A stretch of 64,000 nucleotides of DNA from CAVSRC01 sp963762605. GTDB taxonomy: Bacteria > Pseudomonadota > Alphaproteobacteria > Rhizobiales > Kaistiaceae. Both the position numbers and the translations under genes were made by a program. Shown one piece after another: positions 7,529-16,700 of this stretch. The notes below the pieces were generated by a model. It worked only from the letters and a program-made list of their open reading frames with translations, was not told the origin of the DNA and searched no databases. Location: NCBI GenBank assembly GCA_963762605.1, contig CAVXLJ010000017.1, forward strand, positions 124,001-188,000, read 5' to 3'. Position 1 is the first letter of the stretch, and the number at the start of each line of letters is the position of its first letter.

Positions 7529-8614
7529 TCACGCGCGGCGGCCGGCCCGCGCCAGCCCGTGCGCCACCAGCCGGTCGATGATCTCCGCATAGCTGACCCC
7601 GCTTGCCGCCATCGCCTTGGAATACATGCTGATATTGGTGAAGCCGGGAATGGTGTTGAGCTCGTTGACGAGAACACTCCCGTCCGCCCTCACGAAGAAA
7701 TCGGCGCGCGCCATGCCATCGCAGCCGAGCAGGCGGAAAGCCTTGGCCGCCGTCGCGCGGACCTGGTCTTCGACCTCCTGTGGCAGGTCGGCGGGGACGT
7801 TCAGCACCGCACCGTTCTCGTCGAAATATTTGGCGTCATAGCTGTAGAAGCCGTGGCTCTCCGCCGGAACGATCTCGCCCGGACGGGAGACGAAGAGGCT
7901 GCCGTCGGCGTCCTCCAGAACGGCGCATTCGATCTCGCGGCCGTGGATGAATTCCTCGGCGAGCAGCTTGTCGTCGTGTCCGAAGCCTTCGACGAGCGCC
8001 GGTGCAAATTCCTGGCTGGCATGGACCTTGGTGACGCCGACCGAGGAACCCTGCCGCGCCGGCTTGACGAAGAACGGCAGCCCGAGCGCGCTCTCGAGTT
8101 CCGCAAAATCCGGCGCGGCGCCGGCACGGATCGTGACGGATCGCGCGGTGGGCAGCCCCGACTCGTTCAGCAGCCGCTTGGCGATGTCCTTATCGAGCGC
8201 GATCGCCGACCCGGCGATGCCGCAGCCGGCAAGCGCCACGCCGGCAACCTCCGCCAGCCCCTGCACCGAGCCGTCCTCGCCCGGCAGGCCGTGCAGGACT
8301 GGAAACAGGATGTCGATCCTGGGCAGTTCATGCGGCGCCCCGCCGGGGGGCAGCGCTATCATCCTCCCCTGCCCGCCGGCCAGGAGGCAGACTTCGATGC
8401 CGGCCGACGGCGTCGCCAGCGCCCCATCTCTGAAAGCCGTCAGCAGCCAACGCCCGTCACGCGTGATGAAGACCGGCACGGCATCGTATTTGGCGGGATC
8501 GAGCGCGCCCATGACGTTGGTTGCCGACAGCACCGAGACGTCGTGTTCGGCTGAGCGCCCGCCGAAGAGGACAGCCATGCGCAGTCTGTTCGATGGTTCG
8601 TCCATGATCTTCAT
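7529..8614 (-). CDS. ddl: D-alanine--D-alanine ligase
   Basis: A 361-residue ATP-grasp ligase that makes the D-Ala-D-Ala dipeptide for peptidoglycan in the cytoplasm. N-terminal LFGGRSAEHDVSV (residues 16-28), HGLPGEDGSVQG, QGSSVGVTK, the omega-loop FYSYDAKY and the C-terminal metal site NELNTIPGFTNISMYSK are all diagnostic. The Tyr-containing omega loop is the D-Ala type rather than the D-Lac (VanA) type. The start at 8614 or 8605 is uncertain because neither has a strong SD. It stands apart from any division/wall cluster, so another ddl may exist elsewhere. Confidence 0.93.
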   Translation of the reverse strand: MKIMDEPSNRLRMAVLFGGRSAEHDVSVLSATNVMGALDPAKYDAVPVFITRDGRWLLTAFRDGALATPSAGIEVCLLAGGQGRMIALPPGGAPHELPRIDILFPVLHGLPGEDGSVQGLAEVAGVALAGCGIAGSAIALDKDIAKRLLNESGLPTARSVTIRAGAAPDFAELESALGLPFFVKPARQGSSVGVTKVHASQEFAPALVEGFGHDDKLLAEEFIHGREIECAVLEDADGSLFVSRPGEIVPAESHGFYSYDAKYFDENGAVLNVPADLPQEVEDQVRATAAKAFRLLGCDGMARADFFVRADGSVLVNELNTIPGFTNISMYSKAMAASGVSYAEIIDRLVAHGLARAGRRA

Positions 8615-8823
8615 TTTCCGTTCCAGTCGTCGCGTTTCCGACGGATTCTGGCCTTGAGACTTTGTCCCCCATCGGAGCACGGACGGTAAGGTGCGGCACC
8701 GTCGCGGCGGCTCCGAGCGGCTCCTGAACGCAGGAGCGAAGCGGGCTGACACTTACCACCTTGTCCCGCCGCGCCGCGCCGCCTAGTTAGGCTGGTGAAT
8801 ATGAGCCGGGGCGGAGCATTCCT

Positions 8824-9702
8824 GTGAGCAGTGGTTCGATAGCGGTCCTCGAGCGCCGCGGCGTGGTGGCGGTCGGCGGACCCGACGCCGAAAAGTTCCT
8901 CAACGATCTGGTGACGGCCGATGTCAGCCGCGCGGGGCCGGGACAGGCGGTCTTCGCCGGCCTGCTGACGCCGCAGGGCAAGATCCTGTTCGATTTCATC
9001 GTGTTCCGCGACGGCGACCGCTTCCTCTTCGACCTGCCGCGCGGACTTGCCGCCGATTTCGTCAAGCGCCTCGGCTTCTACAAGCTCAGAGCCAAGGTGA
9101 CCGTCGACGACATCTCCGCCGACACCCGGGTCCTCGCCGTCTGGGGACCGCAAGGCGTCCATCACATCGACGGCGTGGCGGCGCCGGATCCGCGCCTGGC
9201 CGCGCTCGGTTGGCGCGTGATCGCACCGGCCGACCAGCCGCCGGCGCTTTCCGGCTTCGCGCTCGCGACGGAAGCGGATTACGACGCCCATCGCATTGCC
9301 CTCGCCATTCCCGAGGGTGGCGTCGACTTCGTCTTCGGCGACGCCTTCCCGCACGACACCGACATGGACCAGCTCACCGGAGTCGATTTCGGCAAGGGCT
9401 GCTATATCGGCCAGGAGGTGGTTTCGCGCATGCAGCATCGCGGCACCGCCCGCCGCCGCTTCGTCATCGCGCACGCGACGGGGCCCCTGCCCGGCCCCGG
9501 CGCCGAGGTGACCGCCGGCGGCAAGGCGCTGGGCCTCCTCGGTTCGTCGGCCGGCAACGGAGCGCTGGCGCTGCTCAGGCTCGACCGCGCGAAGGACGCC
9601 ATCGATGCCGGCACGCCGATCATGGCCGGCGATGCGACGCTTACCCTGTCGCTCCCCGGCTGGGCGACCTTTGGCTGGCCGGCAGCCACTGATAAGGACT
9701 GA
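8824..9702 (+). CDS. ygfZ: YgfZ/GcvT-like folate-binding protein
   Basis: A 292-residue protein related to the glycine cleavage T-protein but of the YgfZ/IBA57 branch, which uses tetrahydrofolate in repair or assembly of certain iron-sulfur enzymes. The signature KGCYIGQE is at residues 191-198 with Cys193. The N-terminal AEKFLNDLVTADV and LTPQGKILFDFIVF are typical. It starts with GTG. It heads a same-strand group with the HD hydrolase, phosphatase and NadQ-like regulator, with gaps of 55, 71 and 0 bp. It is distinct from the true gcvT at 62063. Confidence 0.9.
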   Translation: MSSGSIAVLERRGVVAVGGPDAEKFLNDLVTADVSRAGPGQAVFAGLLTPQGKILFDFIVFRDGDRFLFDLPRGLAADFVKRLGFYKLRAKVTVDDISADTRVLAVWGPQGVHHIDGVAAPDPRLAALGWRVIAPADQPPALSGFALATEADYDAHRIALAIPEGGVDFVFGDAFPHDTDMDQLTGVDFGKGCYIGQEVVSRMQHRGTARRRFVIAHATGPLPGPGAEVTAGGKALGLLGSSAGNGALALLRLDRAKDAIDAGTPIMAGDATLTLSLPGWATFGWPAATDKD

Positions 9703-9757
9703 CAGGCGTCCATGGAATCGGCGAAACTGGCGCTGGAAGCGTCGGAACCGACAGACC

Positions 9758-10369
9758 ATGCCCAAGAAAGACACCTCGCCGCGCGCCTGGCAGCGGATGC
9801 TCTCCGGCCGCAGGCTCGACCTCCTCGATCCCTCGCCGCTCGACATCGAGATCGAGGACATCGCCCATGGACTTGCCCGCGTCGCCCGCTGGAACGGTCA
9901 GACGGTCGGCCCGCATGCCTTCTCGGTCGCCCAGCACACGCTGGCGGTTGAGGAGATCGCCGGGTTTCTGACGCCGGAGATCGGCGTCGTCGGACGGCTG
10001 GCGGCAATGCTGCACGACGCCCCCGAATATGTTCTCGGCGACCTCATCTCGCCCTTCAAGGCGCTGCTTGGCGGCGAATATCCGGCGGTCGAACAGCGGC
10101 TGCTTGCCGCTGTCCACTTGCGCTTCGGACTGCCGGCGCCACTGCCTGCGGCGCTGACCGGCAAGATCAAGGTGGCGGACCGCATCTCCGCCTATTTCGA
10201 AGCCGTGGCATTGGCCGGTTTCGGCGAGGCGGAGGCCGCCAGGATCTTCGGCCGCCCAAGCGATATCGACGCCAAGCGCCTCGATCTCACGCCCTGGCCG
10301 GCGGCCCGGGCCGAGCGGCGATTCCTGCAGCGCTTCAAGGTGCTGGCGGCGGCCGCCGACAAGGCGTGA
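9758..10369 (+). CDS. HD-domain phosphohydrolase (YfbR-like)
   Basis: A 203-residue protein with an HD metal site: His53/His60 (GPHAFSVAQH), His86-Asp87 (LHDAPE) and Asp141 (KVADRISAYFEA). This arrangement, with HDAPE, resembles the YfbR 5'-deoxynucleotidase group, which removes phosphate from deoxynucleoside monophosphates. The exact substrate is not certain. The frame is open upstream to 9605, but that part overlaps ygfZ. ATG 9758 gives the expected N-terminus. It lies between ygfZ and the phosphatase. Confidence 0.8.
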   Translation: MPKKDTSPRAWQRMLSGRRLDLLDPSPLDIEIEDIAHGLARVARWNGQTVGPHAFSVAQHTLAVEEIAGFLTPEIGVVGRLAAMLHDAPEYVLGDLISPFKALLGGEYPAVEQRLLAAVHLRFGLPAPLPAALTGKIKVADRISAYFEAVALAGFGEAEAARIFGRPSDIDAKRLDLTPWPAARAERRFLQRFKVLAAAADKA

Positions 10370-10440
10370 CAGGGATCAATCCGCTGTCGTCGGAAAACGC
10401 TATAGACTGCGGAGCAACCACAGGAAAATCGGAAATATCC

Positions 10441-10956
10441 ATGCCCGCGGTCCATGTCTGCCCCCTCTCCCAGGTCGCCCCCACCGTCGCAGCCTCCGGT
10501 GCCAGCCACCTGGTCACGCTCATCAATCTGGCGACGCCGGTGACCCGGCCGGAGACGATTTCCCCCGAGAATCATTTGTTCATCGGCATCAACGACATCG
10601 TCGAGCCGGCTGACGGCCTGGTTCTGGCGGCCGATGATCACGTCGCCGCGCTGATCGATTTCTTCGAGAAGTGGGACCAGACGCGCCCGCTGGTCATCCA
10701 CTGTTATGCCGGGATCAGCCGCTCCACCGCCGCCGCCTTCATCGCGCTGTGCGTGGCGCGGCCGGATCGCGACGAGCGTGCCATCGCGCGGGCGCTGAGA
10801 AGCGCGTCGGCCATCGCCACGCCCAATCAGCGCCTGGTGGCCATCGCCGACCGGCTGCTCGGCCGCGACGGCAGGATGGTCGCCGCCATAGAAGAGATCG
10901 GCCGCGGCGAGAGCGCCGTGGAGAACGTGCCGTTCGTGCTGGCTCTGGAGGATTAG
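10441..10956 (+). CDS. Protein tyrosine phosphatase-like protein
   Basis: A 171-residue protein with the Cys-based phosphatase loop HCYAGISRS (Cys88, Arg94; CX5R) and a candidate general acid in the GINDIVEP loop (Asp52). The compact size and the HCYAGISRSTAAA context fit the dual-specificity/tyrosine phosphatase-like group seen in alphaproteobacteria. The start at 10441 is preferred over an upstream frame that overlaps the HD gene. It is followed with no gap by the NadQ-like regulator, so the two are probably co-translated. Substrate unknown. Confidence 0.8.
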   Translation: MPAVHVCPLSQVAPTVAASGASHLVTLINLATPVTRPETISPENHLFIGINDIVEPADGLVLAADDHVAALIDFFEKWDQTRPLVIHCYAGISRSTAAAFIALCVARPDRDERAIARALRSASAIATPNQRLVAIADRLLGRDGRMVAAIEEIGRGESAVENVPFVLALED

Positions 10957-11949
10957 TTGACGGAAGGCCGGCTGCAACCGCCGCCGATCGAGATCGGACT
11001 GCATGCGGCGATCGTTGCGGTGGCCGAGCAGCAACCGCTGATCCTGGTGGTCTCGCCCGGCAACGGCGAACCGGACAACCTGCCGTTCGGTCCGTTCAAT
11101 CCGCTCTCCCACCGAACCTTCGATGCGGGCTTGCGCGCCTGGGTCGCCGAACAGGCTGCGCTGAAGCTCGGTCACGTCGAGCAGCTCTATACGTTCGGCG
11201 ACCGCGGACGCCATACGATTCCCGGCGATACCGGCCCGCACCTGGTCTCGGTCGGCTATCTGGCGCTGACCCGCATCCGCGATGATTCGCCGGAAGAGCT
11301 GGCGCTCGCCCGCGCCCATTGGCGGCACTGGTATGCGTTCTTCCCGTGGGAGGACTGGCGCGAGGGGCGGCCGGCGGTGCTCGATGAGGCGATCCTGCCG
11401 GCGCTCACGCGCTGGAGCCGCACGGAGCCGTCATCCGACCCGGCCGAGTGGCGGCCGCTCGGGCGGCGCGAGCGCGTGCTGCTGGCTTTCGGCGACGACG
11501 GCACCCGCTGGGACGAGGAACGGGCGCTCGATCGCTACGAGCTGCTCTACGAGGCTGGCCTGGTGGCGGAGGCCGAACGCGACGGCCGCCGGATCTTCGA
11601 CCACGCCGTCACCCGCCTTACCGGGGCCTCCATGCGCTTCGACCACCGCCGCATCCTCGCCACCGCCATTTCCCGGCTGCGCGCCAAGCTGAAGTACCGT
11701 CCGGTGGTCTTCGAGCTGATGGCCGACGCCTTCACGCTGACCGAACTCCAGCGCACGGTGGAGGCGATCTCCGGCCGCCACCTGCACAAGCAGAACTTCC
11801 GCCGCCTGGTCGAGGGGGCCGCCTTGGTCGAGCCAACCGGTAGCACCGCCCCGCAGAAGCGCGGGCGGCCGGCGGCGCTTTTCCGCTTCCGCCGCGAAAT
11901 CCTGAAGGAACGCCCGGCGCCGGGTTTTCGTTTCGGCGTCCGGGCGTGA
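10957..11949 (+). CDS. nadQ: NadQ-like Nudix/winged-helix regulator (COG4111)
   Basis: A 330-residue protein with an N-terminal Nudix-fold domain (about 10-150) and a C-terminal winged helix (about 215-315, RDI-like 'ELQRTVEAISGRHLHKQNFRRLVEG'). The Nudix box is degenerate: the REUXEE core is replaced by RAWVAEQ, so hydrolysis is unlikely and ligand sensing is likely. This architecture matches the COG4111 family, proposed as the NAD-biosynthesis repressor NadQ of alphaproteobacteria. A 9-bp-arm palindrome upstream of nadA, 9 kb away, is its probable target. It starts with TTG directly after the previous stop codon. Confidence 0.78.
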   Translation: MTEGRLQPPPIEIGLHAAIVAVAEQQPLILVVSPGNGEPDNLPFGPFNPLSHRTFDAGLRAWVAEQAALKLGHVEQLYTFGDRGRHTIPGDTGPHLVSVGYLALTRIRDDSPEELALARAHWRHWYAFFPWEDWREGRPAVLDEAILPALTRWSRTEPSSDPAEWRPLGRRERVLLAFGDDGTRWDEERALDRYELLYEAGLVAEAERDGRRIFDHAVTRLTGASMRFDHRRILATAISRLRAKLKYRPVVFELMADAFTLTELQRTVEAISGRHLHKQNFRRLVEGAALVEPTGSTAPQKRGRPAALFRFRREILKERPAPGFRFGVRA

Positions 11950-11965
11950 TTGCGTTACCAGCCGG

Positions 11966-12424
11966 CTATTTGGCCGGGGCCGGCGTCGCGATGATCAGCT
12001 TGCCGTCCTTTTCGGCGACGAAGGATTCGTCTGTGCCGCTCGATTCGCCATTGGCGTCCTTCATCGTGATCTTGACGACGAGCTTCTTGTAGGGCTTCGG
12101 CGACAGGATGTATTTGCCACCGTTCGGGCCGTCCATCTGCTCCCCGGCCTGTTTGACTTCTTCCGGCGTCAAGTCGCGCAAGCCGATCTCGGTGATGGTG
12201 CCGCCGAATTCGGCCGTCATCATCTCGCCGTAGAACTCCAGCGCCATCGGATCGGCGCCTTCGGTGGAGAGGAGCGCCTTCAGCGCCTCGCCGTCCTGAG
12301 CCTCGTAGGCATGCTTGTAGGCATCGACGAATGCCTGCTCCTGTTCCGCCGTGGCGGCTTGAGCCATGGTGGCAAACGCCATGACGACGGCCAACGGAAC
12401 GCCGAACCGCAAAAGCCTCGACAT
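11966..12424 (-). CDS. Small secreted protein of unknown function
   Basis: A 152-residue protein with a signal peptide (about 1-23, ending TMAQA-A) and a mature domain 'EQEQAFVDAYKHAYEAQDGEALKALL', a helix that resembles the start of nuclear-transport-factor-2-like (SnoaL-type) folds, ending with 'VAEKDGKLIIATPAPAK'. The NTF2-like idea is a weak inference from this pattern. It starts at 12424 rather than 12457 because this puts the hydrophobic segment at the N-terminus. It is transcribed alone, convergent with the NadQ-like gene. Confidence 0.65.
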   Translation of the reverse strand: MSRLLRFGVPLAVVMAFATMAQAATAEQEQAFVDAYKHAYEAQDGEALKALLSTEGADPMALEFYGEMMTAEFGGTITEIGLRDLTPEEVKQAGEQMDGPNGGKYILSPKPYKKLVVKITMKDANGESSGTDESFVAEKDGKLIIATPAPAK

Positions 12425-12768
12425 TATCGTTATCTTTCTCTGGTTGCAGAACGCCACCGCAATCTTCGCGGCAGAAGGCCCCCCATTCGCCGCCAGCCGC
12501 CTGCCCCCGGTCCGGTCGACCGATAGAGCCTTCTCGCCTCACCGGCGTTGCCCGCGGACCGACCCTGCCGGGGCCGCATCCTCTGGCGCTTCCCCGGGGC
12601 GACATTGCATGGCACGCCAGCACCCGGCAAGTGCATCCGATCACACCTCCCGATCGGCCGGCAAACGGCTCGCCGCCTAGCCGTTGACCTGCATCAAGGC
12701 CCCTTTAACCCCCCTGTGGTTTGTGGCGGTCGACAGCTTATCTCCCACCTCAGACTGCGGGTTTTCTC
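12425..12768. other. 344-bp intergenic region with ppdK control signals
   Basis: This gap between the divergent secreted-protein gene and ppdK has no credible gene. A minus-strand ORF (12430-12636) has an acceptable SD but an arginine-rich, shadow-like product, and I do not call it. The only recognisable signal is the FNR/FixK-like box at 12684-12697. I see no riboswitch or structured RNA that I can name. Confidence 0.5.
12684..12697 (+). promoter_or_regulatory. FNR/FixK-like box upstream of ppdK
   Basis: TTGAC-CTGC-ATCAA matches the FNR/FixK/FnrL consensus TTGAT-N4-ATCAA in 9 of 10 positions and has the core TTGA-N6-TCAA intact. It lies 71 bp before the ppdK start, a position from which such activators often work. 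Oxygen-responsive control is a prediction. Confidence 0.5.
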
Positions 12769-15453
12769 ATGACTAAATGGGTTTATTCCTTCGGCGGCGG
12801 CAAGGCCGATGGCAACGCAGAAATGCGGAACCTCCTCGGCGGCAAAGGCGCCAACCTCCACGAGATGTCGAACCTCGGCCTGCCGGTCCCTCCCGGCTTC
12901 ACCATCACGACCGAAGTCTGCACCTATTTCTATGCGAACAACCGCAAGTACCCGGATGATCTGAAAACGCAGGTCGAAGAAGCCATTGCCAAGATGGGCA
13001 AGGTGGTCGGCCACACTTTCGGCGACGAGAAGGACCCGCTCCTGGTTTCGGTCCGCTCCGGCGCCCGCGCCTCCATGCCCGGCATGATGGACACGGTCCT
13101 CAACCTCGGCCTCAACGACAAGACCGTCGAGGTGGTCGCGGCCAGGGCCGACAAGCGCTTCGCTTACGATTCCTATCGCCGCTTCGTCCAGATGTACGGC
13201 CACGTCGTGCTCGACCTCGACGCCGACCTGTTTGAGGAAAAGCTTGGCGAATACAAGGAAAAGCACGGCTACAACCTCGACACCGAAATGAACGGTGACG
13301 ACTGGAAGGCGATGGCGGAGACCTTCAAGGCCATCATCCAGAAAGAGCTGGGTAAGCCGTTCCCGCAGAATCCCAAGGATCAGCTCTGGGGCGCGATCGG
13401 CGCGGTGTTCGGCTCATGGATGGGCGCGCGCGCGGTCACCTATCGCCGCATTCACGAATTGCCGGGCGACTGGGGCACGGCGGTCAACGTCCAGGCCATG
13501 GTGTTCGGCAACACCGGCGAGAATTCGGCGACCGGCGTGGCCTTCACGCGCAACCCGGCCACCGGCGAGCGCGCGCTCTACGGCGAGTTCCTGGTCAATG
13601 CCCAGGGCGAAGACGTGGTCGCCGGCATCCGCACGCCGCAGAACATCACCGAGGCCGCGCGCAAGCAGGCAGGTTCCGACGCCCCCTCACTCGAAATGGT
13701 GATGCCCGAGGCGTTCAAGAAGTTCGCCGGCTACTGCAGCGTCCTCGAGAAGCACTATCGTGACATGCAGGACATGGAGTTCACGATCGAGGACGGTCAT
13801 CTGTGGATGCTGCAGACCCGCAACGGCAAGCGCACCACCAAGGCTGCCCTCAAGGTCGCCATCGACATGGCCAACGAAGGCCTGATCAGCAAGGAAGAGG
13901 CGGTTCTGCGCATCGAGCCGGCCGGCCTCGACCAGCTGCTCCATCCGACCATCGACCCGAAGGCGAAGCGCGACCTGGTCGCCACCGGCCTGCCGGCCTC
14001 GCCCGGCGCGGCTTCCGGTGAATGCGTCTTCAATTCCGACGAGGCCGAAGCGCTCAAGGCTCAGGGCCACAAGGTGGTCCTGGTCCGCGTCGAGACCAGC
14101 CCGGAAGACATTAACGGCATGCACGCCGCCGAGGGCATCCTGACCGCGCGCGGCGGCATGACCAGCCACGCGGCCGTGGTCGCCCGTGGCATGGGCAAGC
14201 CCTGCGTCTCCGGCGCCGGCGGTATCCGCGTCGACTACAATGCCCAGACGATGACGGCCAGCGGCCGCTTGTTCAAGAAGGGCGACATGATCACCATCGA
14301 CGGCAGCAACGGTGAAGTGCTTGCCGGCCTAGTGGCGATGCGCGAGCCGGAAATGTCGGGCGACTTCGCCCGGCTGATGGAGTGGGCCGACGGGGTCCGC
14401 CGCATGAAGGTCCGCGCCAACGCCGAGACGCCGATGGACGCCAAGGCGGCGCGTTCCTTCGGCGCCGAGGGCATCGGCCTGTGCCGTACCGAGCACATGT
14501 TCTTCGATGCCGACCGCATCATCGCGGTGCGCGAGATGATCCTCGCGGATACGCAGGATGGCCGGCGCGCCGCGCTTGCCAAGATCCTGCCCATGCAGCG
14601 CAGCGATTTCGTCGAGCTGTTCGAGATCATGAAGGGCCTGCCGGTGACCATCCGCCTGCTCGACCCGCCGCTGCACGAGTTCCTCCCCAAGACCGAGGAG
14701 GAGATCGCCGACGTCGCCAAGGCGATGAACGTCGATCCGGAGAAGCTGCGCGACCGCACCGTTGCCCTGCACGAGTTCAACCCGATGCTCGGCATGCGCG
14801 GCTGCCGTCTGGCCGTTGCCTATCCGGAGATCGCCGAGATGCAGGCGCGCGCCATCTTCGAGGCCGCCTTCGACGTGGCCAAGAAGTCTGGCGAGACGAT
14901 CGTGCCCGAGGTCATGGTGCCGCTGGTTGCGACCAAGGCCGAACTCGATCTGGTCAAGGGCCTGATCGACAAGACCTATGCGGAAGTGGCCAAGGAACGC
15001 GGCGCCGAACTGAAGTATCAGGTCGGCACGATGATCGAACTGCCGCGTGCGGCCCTCCAGGCGGGCAAGATCGCAGAGACGGCCGAGTTCTTCTCCTTCG
15101 GCACCAACGACCTGACGCAGACCACCTTTGGCATCTCGCGCGACGACGCCGCGAGCTTCCTGGGGGCCTATCTCTCGGCCAACATCCTGCCCGGCGACCC
15201 CTTCGTGTCGATCGATCAGGACGGCGTCGGCGAGATGGTCAAGATCGCGGCCGAGCGCGGCCGGGCGACCCGCAAGAACCTGAAGCTGGGCATCTGCGGC
15301 GAGCATGGCGGCGATCCGGCTTCGGTCAAGTTCTGCGACAAGGTCGGGCTCGACTACGTGTCGTGCTCGCCCTTCCGAGTGCCGATCGCGCGTCTGGCGG
15401 CGGCTCAGGCGACCATCGTCGCCAAGGGCGCCAAGGGATCGAGCACGGCCTGA
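12769..15453 (+). CDS. ppdK: Pyruvate, phosphate dikinase
   Basis: An 894-residue enzyme converting pyruvate, ATP and phosphate to phosphoenolpyruvate, AMP and pyrophosphate, for gluconeogenesis or in reverse as an ATP-saving glycolytic step. The order is an N-terminal ATP-grasp domain (WVYSFGGGKADGNAEM, then GGKGANL), the swivelling phosphohistidine domain with His467 in GGMTSHAAVVARG, and a C-terminal PEP-binding barrel with Cys843 in GICGEHGGDP. Length is normal. Start ATG 12769 fits the family N-terminus. It is monocistronic, with an FNR-like box upstream and a strong intrinsic terminator 48 bp after the stop. Confidence 0.97.
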   Translation: MTKWVYSFGGGKADGNAEMRNLLGGKGANLHEMSNLGLPVPPGFTITTEVCTYFYANNRKYPDDLKTQVEEAIAKMGKVVGHTFGDEKDPLLVSVRSGARASMPGMMDTVLNLGLNDKTVEVVAARADKRFAYDSYRRFVQMYGHVVLDLDADLFEEKLGEYKEKHGYNLDTEMNGDDWKAMAETFKAIIQKELGKPFPQNPKDQLWGAIGAVFGSWMGARAVTYRRIHELPGDWGTAVNVQAMVFGNTGENSATGVAFTRNPATGERALYGEFLVNAQGEDVVAGIRTPQNITEAARKQAGSDAPSLEMVMPEAFKKFAGYCSVLEKHYRDMQDMEFTIEDGHLWMLQTRNGKRTTKAALKVAIDMANEGLISKEEAVLRIEPAGLDQLLHPTIDPKAKRDLVATGLPASPGAASGECVFNSDEAEALKAQGHKVVLVRVETSPEDINGMHAAEGILTARGGMTSHAAVVARGMGKPCVSGAGGIRVDYNAQTMTASGRLFKKGDMITIDGSNGEVLAGLVAMREPEMSGDFARLMEWADGVRRMKVRANAETPMDAKAARSFGAEGIGLCRTEHMFFDADRIIAVREMILADTQDGRRAALAKILPMQRSDFVELFEIMKGLPVTIRLLDPPLHEFLPKTEEEIADVAKAMNVDPEKLRDRTVALHEFNPMLGMRGCRLAVAYPEIAEMQARAIFEAAFDVAKKSGETIVPEVMVPLVATKAELDLVKGLIDKTYAEVAKERGAELKYQVGTMIELPRAALQAGKIAETAEFFSFGTNDLTQTTFGISRDDAASFLGAYLSANILPGDPFVSIDQDGVGEMVKIAAERGRATRKNLKLGICGEHGGDPASVKFCDKVGLDYVSCSPFRVPIARLAAAQATIVAKGAKGSSTA

Positions 15454-15501
15454 GCATGACCTGAATAGGGCCCCGCAAAAGCCCTGAGACCAACGCATTA
15501 T

Positions 15502-15549
15502 CGCCCCCTTTGGCGGGTTTCCTCCCGCCGGAGGGGGCGGTTTTATTTT
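15502..15549 (+). terminator. Intrinsic terminator of ppdK
   Basis: A long GC-rich hairpin (CGCCCCCT..GGCGGG, short TTTCCT loop, CCCGCC..AGGGGGCG) is followed by TTTTATTTT. The hairpin starts 48 bp after the ppdK stop codon and is a textbook rho-independent terminator. Confidence 0.9.
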
Positions 15550-15565
15550 GAAACGTGCTTTTCCC

Positions 15566-15588
15566 ATTAACCGAGTTTCAAGGTTAAT
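15566..15588. repeat. ATTAACC/GGTTAAT inverted repeat
   Basis: Perfect 7-bp arms, ATTAACC and GGTTAAT, with a 9-bp spacer, 93 bp before the SleB-type gene. The TTAA cores are reminiscent of CtrA half-sites, but the spacing is wrong for the standard box. It may be an operator for the wall hydrolase or a chance repeat. Confidence 0.3.
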
Positions 15589-15680
15589 CCCCCATCACTT
15601 GACGATCCTGGGGTAGCGCAGCCACCCGCCAGGCGGGCCCGGATGTGCTCATGTGTCAGTAGCGTCGGTGGAGTAACCGC

Positions 15681-16685
15681 GTGGTCGTACGGGGGAGACA
15701 GCGCAAGCGGATCCGCAGGAAATGGCCTGCCGGTCTCGGCCGCCTTGTCCTCGCCGGCCTGCTGCTGTCGCTGTCCACCCACAAGCTCGCCCATCAGGAT
15801 GCACCCGATACCGCCCGCCGCATCGCCGCCGGGGCCGCACTCGATCCGACCGTCACCGGATCGATCGCCGCCGTCGAACACATCAACCGGGCACCGAAAT
15901 CGGACCGCCTCGCCGCCCGGCGGCCACCGACCATCTCGGCAGGCGTTCTGAAGGCCGCAAGCCTCTTCGCGGCGCCGGATTCCGGTCCGACGCCGCTCAT
16001 GGCCTTCGTCCTGCCCCCGGCCAAGACCGACGCGGTGGCAACCAGTGCGCCGCCACGCGCGACGACACCGTCGGTGCCGAAGCCGACATCGGATGCCACC
16101 GCCAAGGCGACGGCGCTCGCCTATGCCGACCCCGACGCCGGCGAGAAGAATGCCAGCAAGATCTTCGATGCGGTGATGGCCAAGAAGGGCCGTGGCGCGC
16201 TCGTTCTCGACCCGAACATCGACGCCCAACATGCCTGGGTGAACTATGCGCTGCCGGCCAATGTGCACTCGGCCAGCGAAGTCAAATGCCTGGCCACGGC
16301 CATCTATTTCGAGGCGCGCGGCGAACCCGAGCGCGGACAGATCGCCGTCGCCCAGGTCGTGCTCAATCGCCTGAAGAACCCCGCCTACCCCAATACCATC
16401 TGCGCCGTCGTCTATCAGAACAAGAACAGGCGTAACGCCTGCCAGTTCTCGTTTGCCTGCGACGGCCGGCCCGACCGCATCACCGACCGCTCGGCCTGGA
16501 CGTCCTCGCAGGCGCTGGCCACCAAGATCCTCAACGACGACCGCACGATGTTCCTTCCCGACGTCGGGGCGGCGACCCACTACCACGCCAACTACGTGCG
16601 GCCGCGCTGGGCGCGAGCGATGAAGAAGGTCGACAAGATCGGCCGTCACATCTTCTACAAGACGCGCGACGGCGGCTGGGGCTGA
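15681..16685 (+). CDS. SleB-type cell wall hydrolase
   Basis: A 334-residue protein with a basic N-terminus and one signal-anchor helix (about 18-38), a low-complexity Pro/Ala/Thr linker to about residue 150, and a C-terminal Hydrolase_2 (SleB-like) domain. The domain shows EVKCLATAIYFEARGEPERGQIAVAQVV-type sequence (the YFEARGE signature) and later FSFACDG and THYHANYVRPRWA. Such domains cut peptidoglycan in spore cortex and in vegetative alphaproteobacteria. GTG start at 15681 with GGAG 7 nt upstream. Probably anchored in the inner membrane and acting in the periplasm. Confidence 0.88.
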   Translation: MVVRGRQRKRIRRKWPAGLGRLVLAGLLLSLSTHKLAHQDAPDTARRIAAGAALDPTVTGSIAAVEHINRAPKSDRLAARRPPTISAGVLKAASLFAAPDSGPTPLMAFVLPPAKTDAVATSAPPRATTPSVPKPTSDATAKATALAYADPDAGEKNASKIFDAVMAKKGRGALVLDPNIDAQHAWVNYALPANVHSASEVKCLATAIYFEARGEPERGQIAVAQVVLNRLKNPAYPNTICAVVYQNKNRRNACQFSFACDGRPDRITDRSAWTSSQALATKILNDDRTMFLPDVGAATHYHANYVRPRWARAMKKVDKIGRHIFYKTRDGGWG

Positions 16686-16700
16686 GCCCCCGCCGGCGGC

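Noticed and set aside
12430..12636. 68-codon minus-strand ORF with an acceptable SD upstream of the secreted-protein gene
   Set aside because: Its product is arginine- and glycine-rich without pattern and it overlaps nothing conserved. I could not support it as a gene.
15566..15588. CtrA site before the SleB-type gene
   Set aside because: The two TTAA cores are 13 bp apart, not 7, and are in inverted orientation, so I list it only as an inverted repeat.
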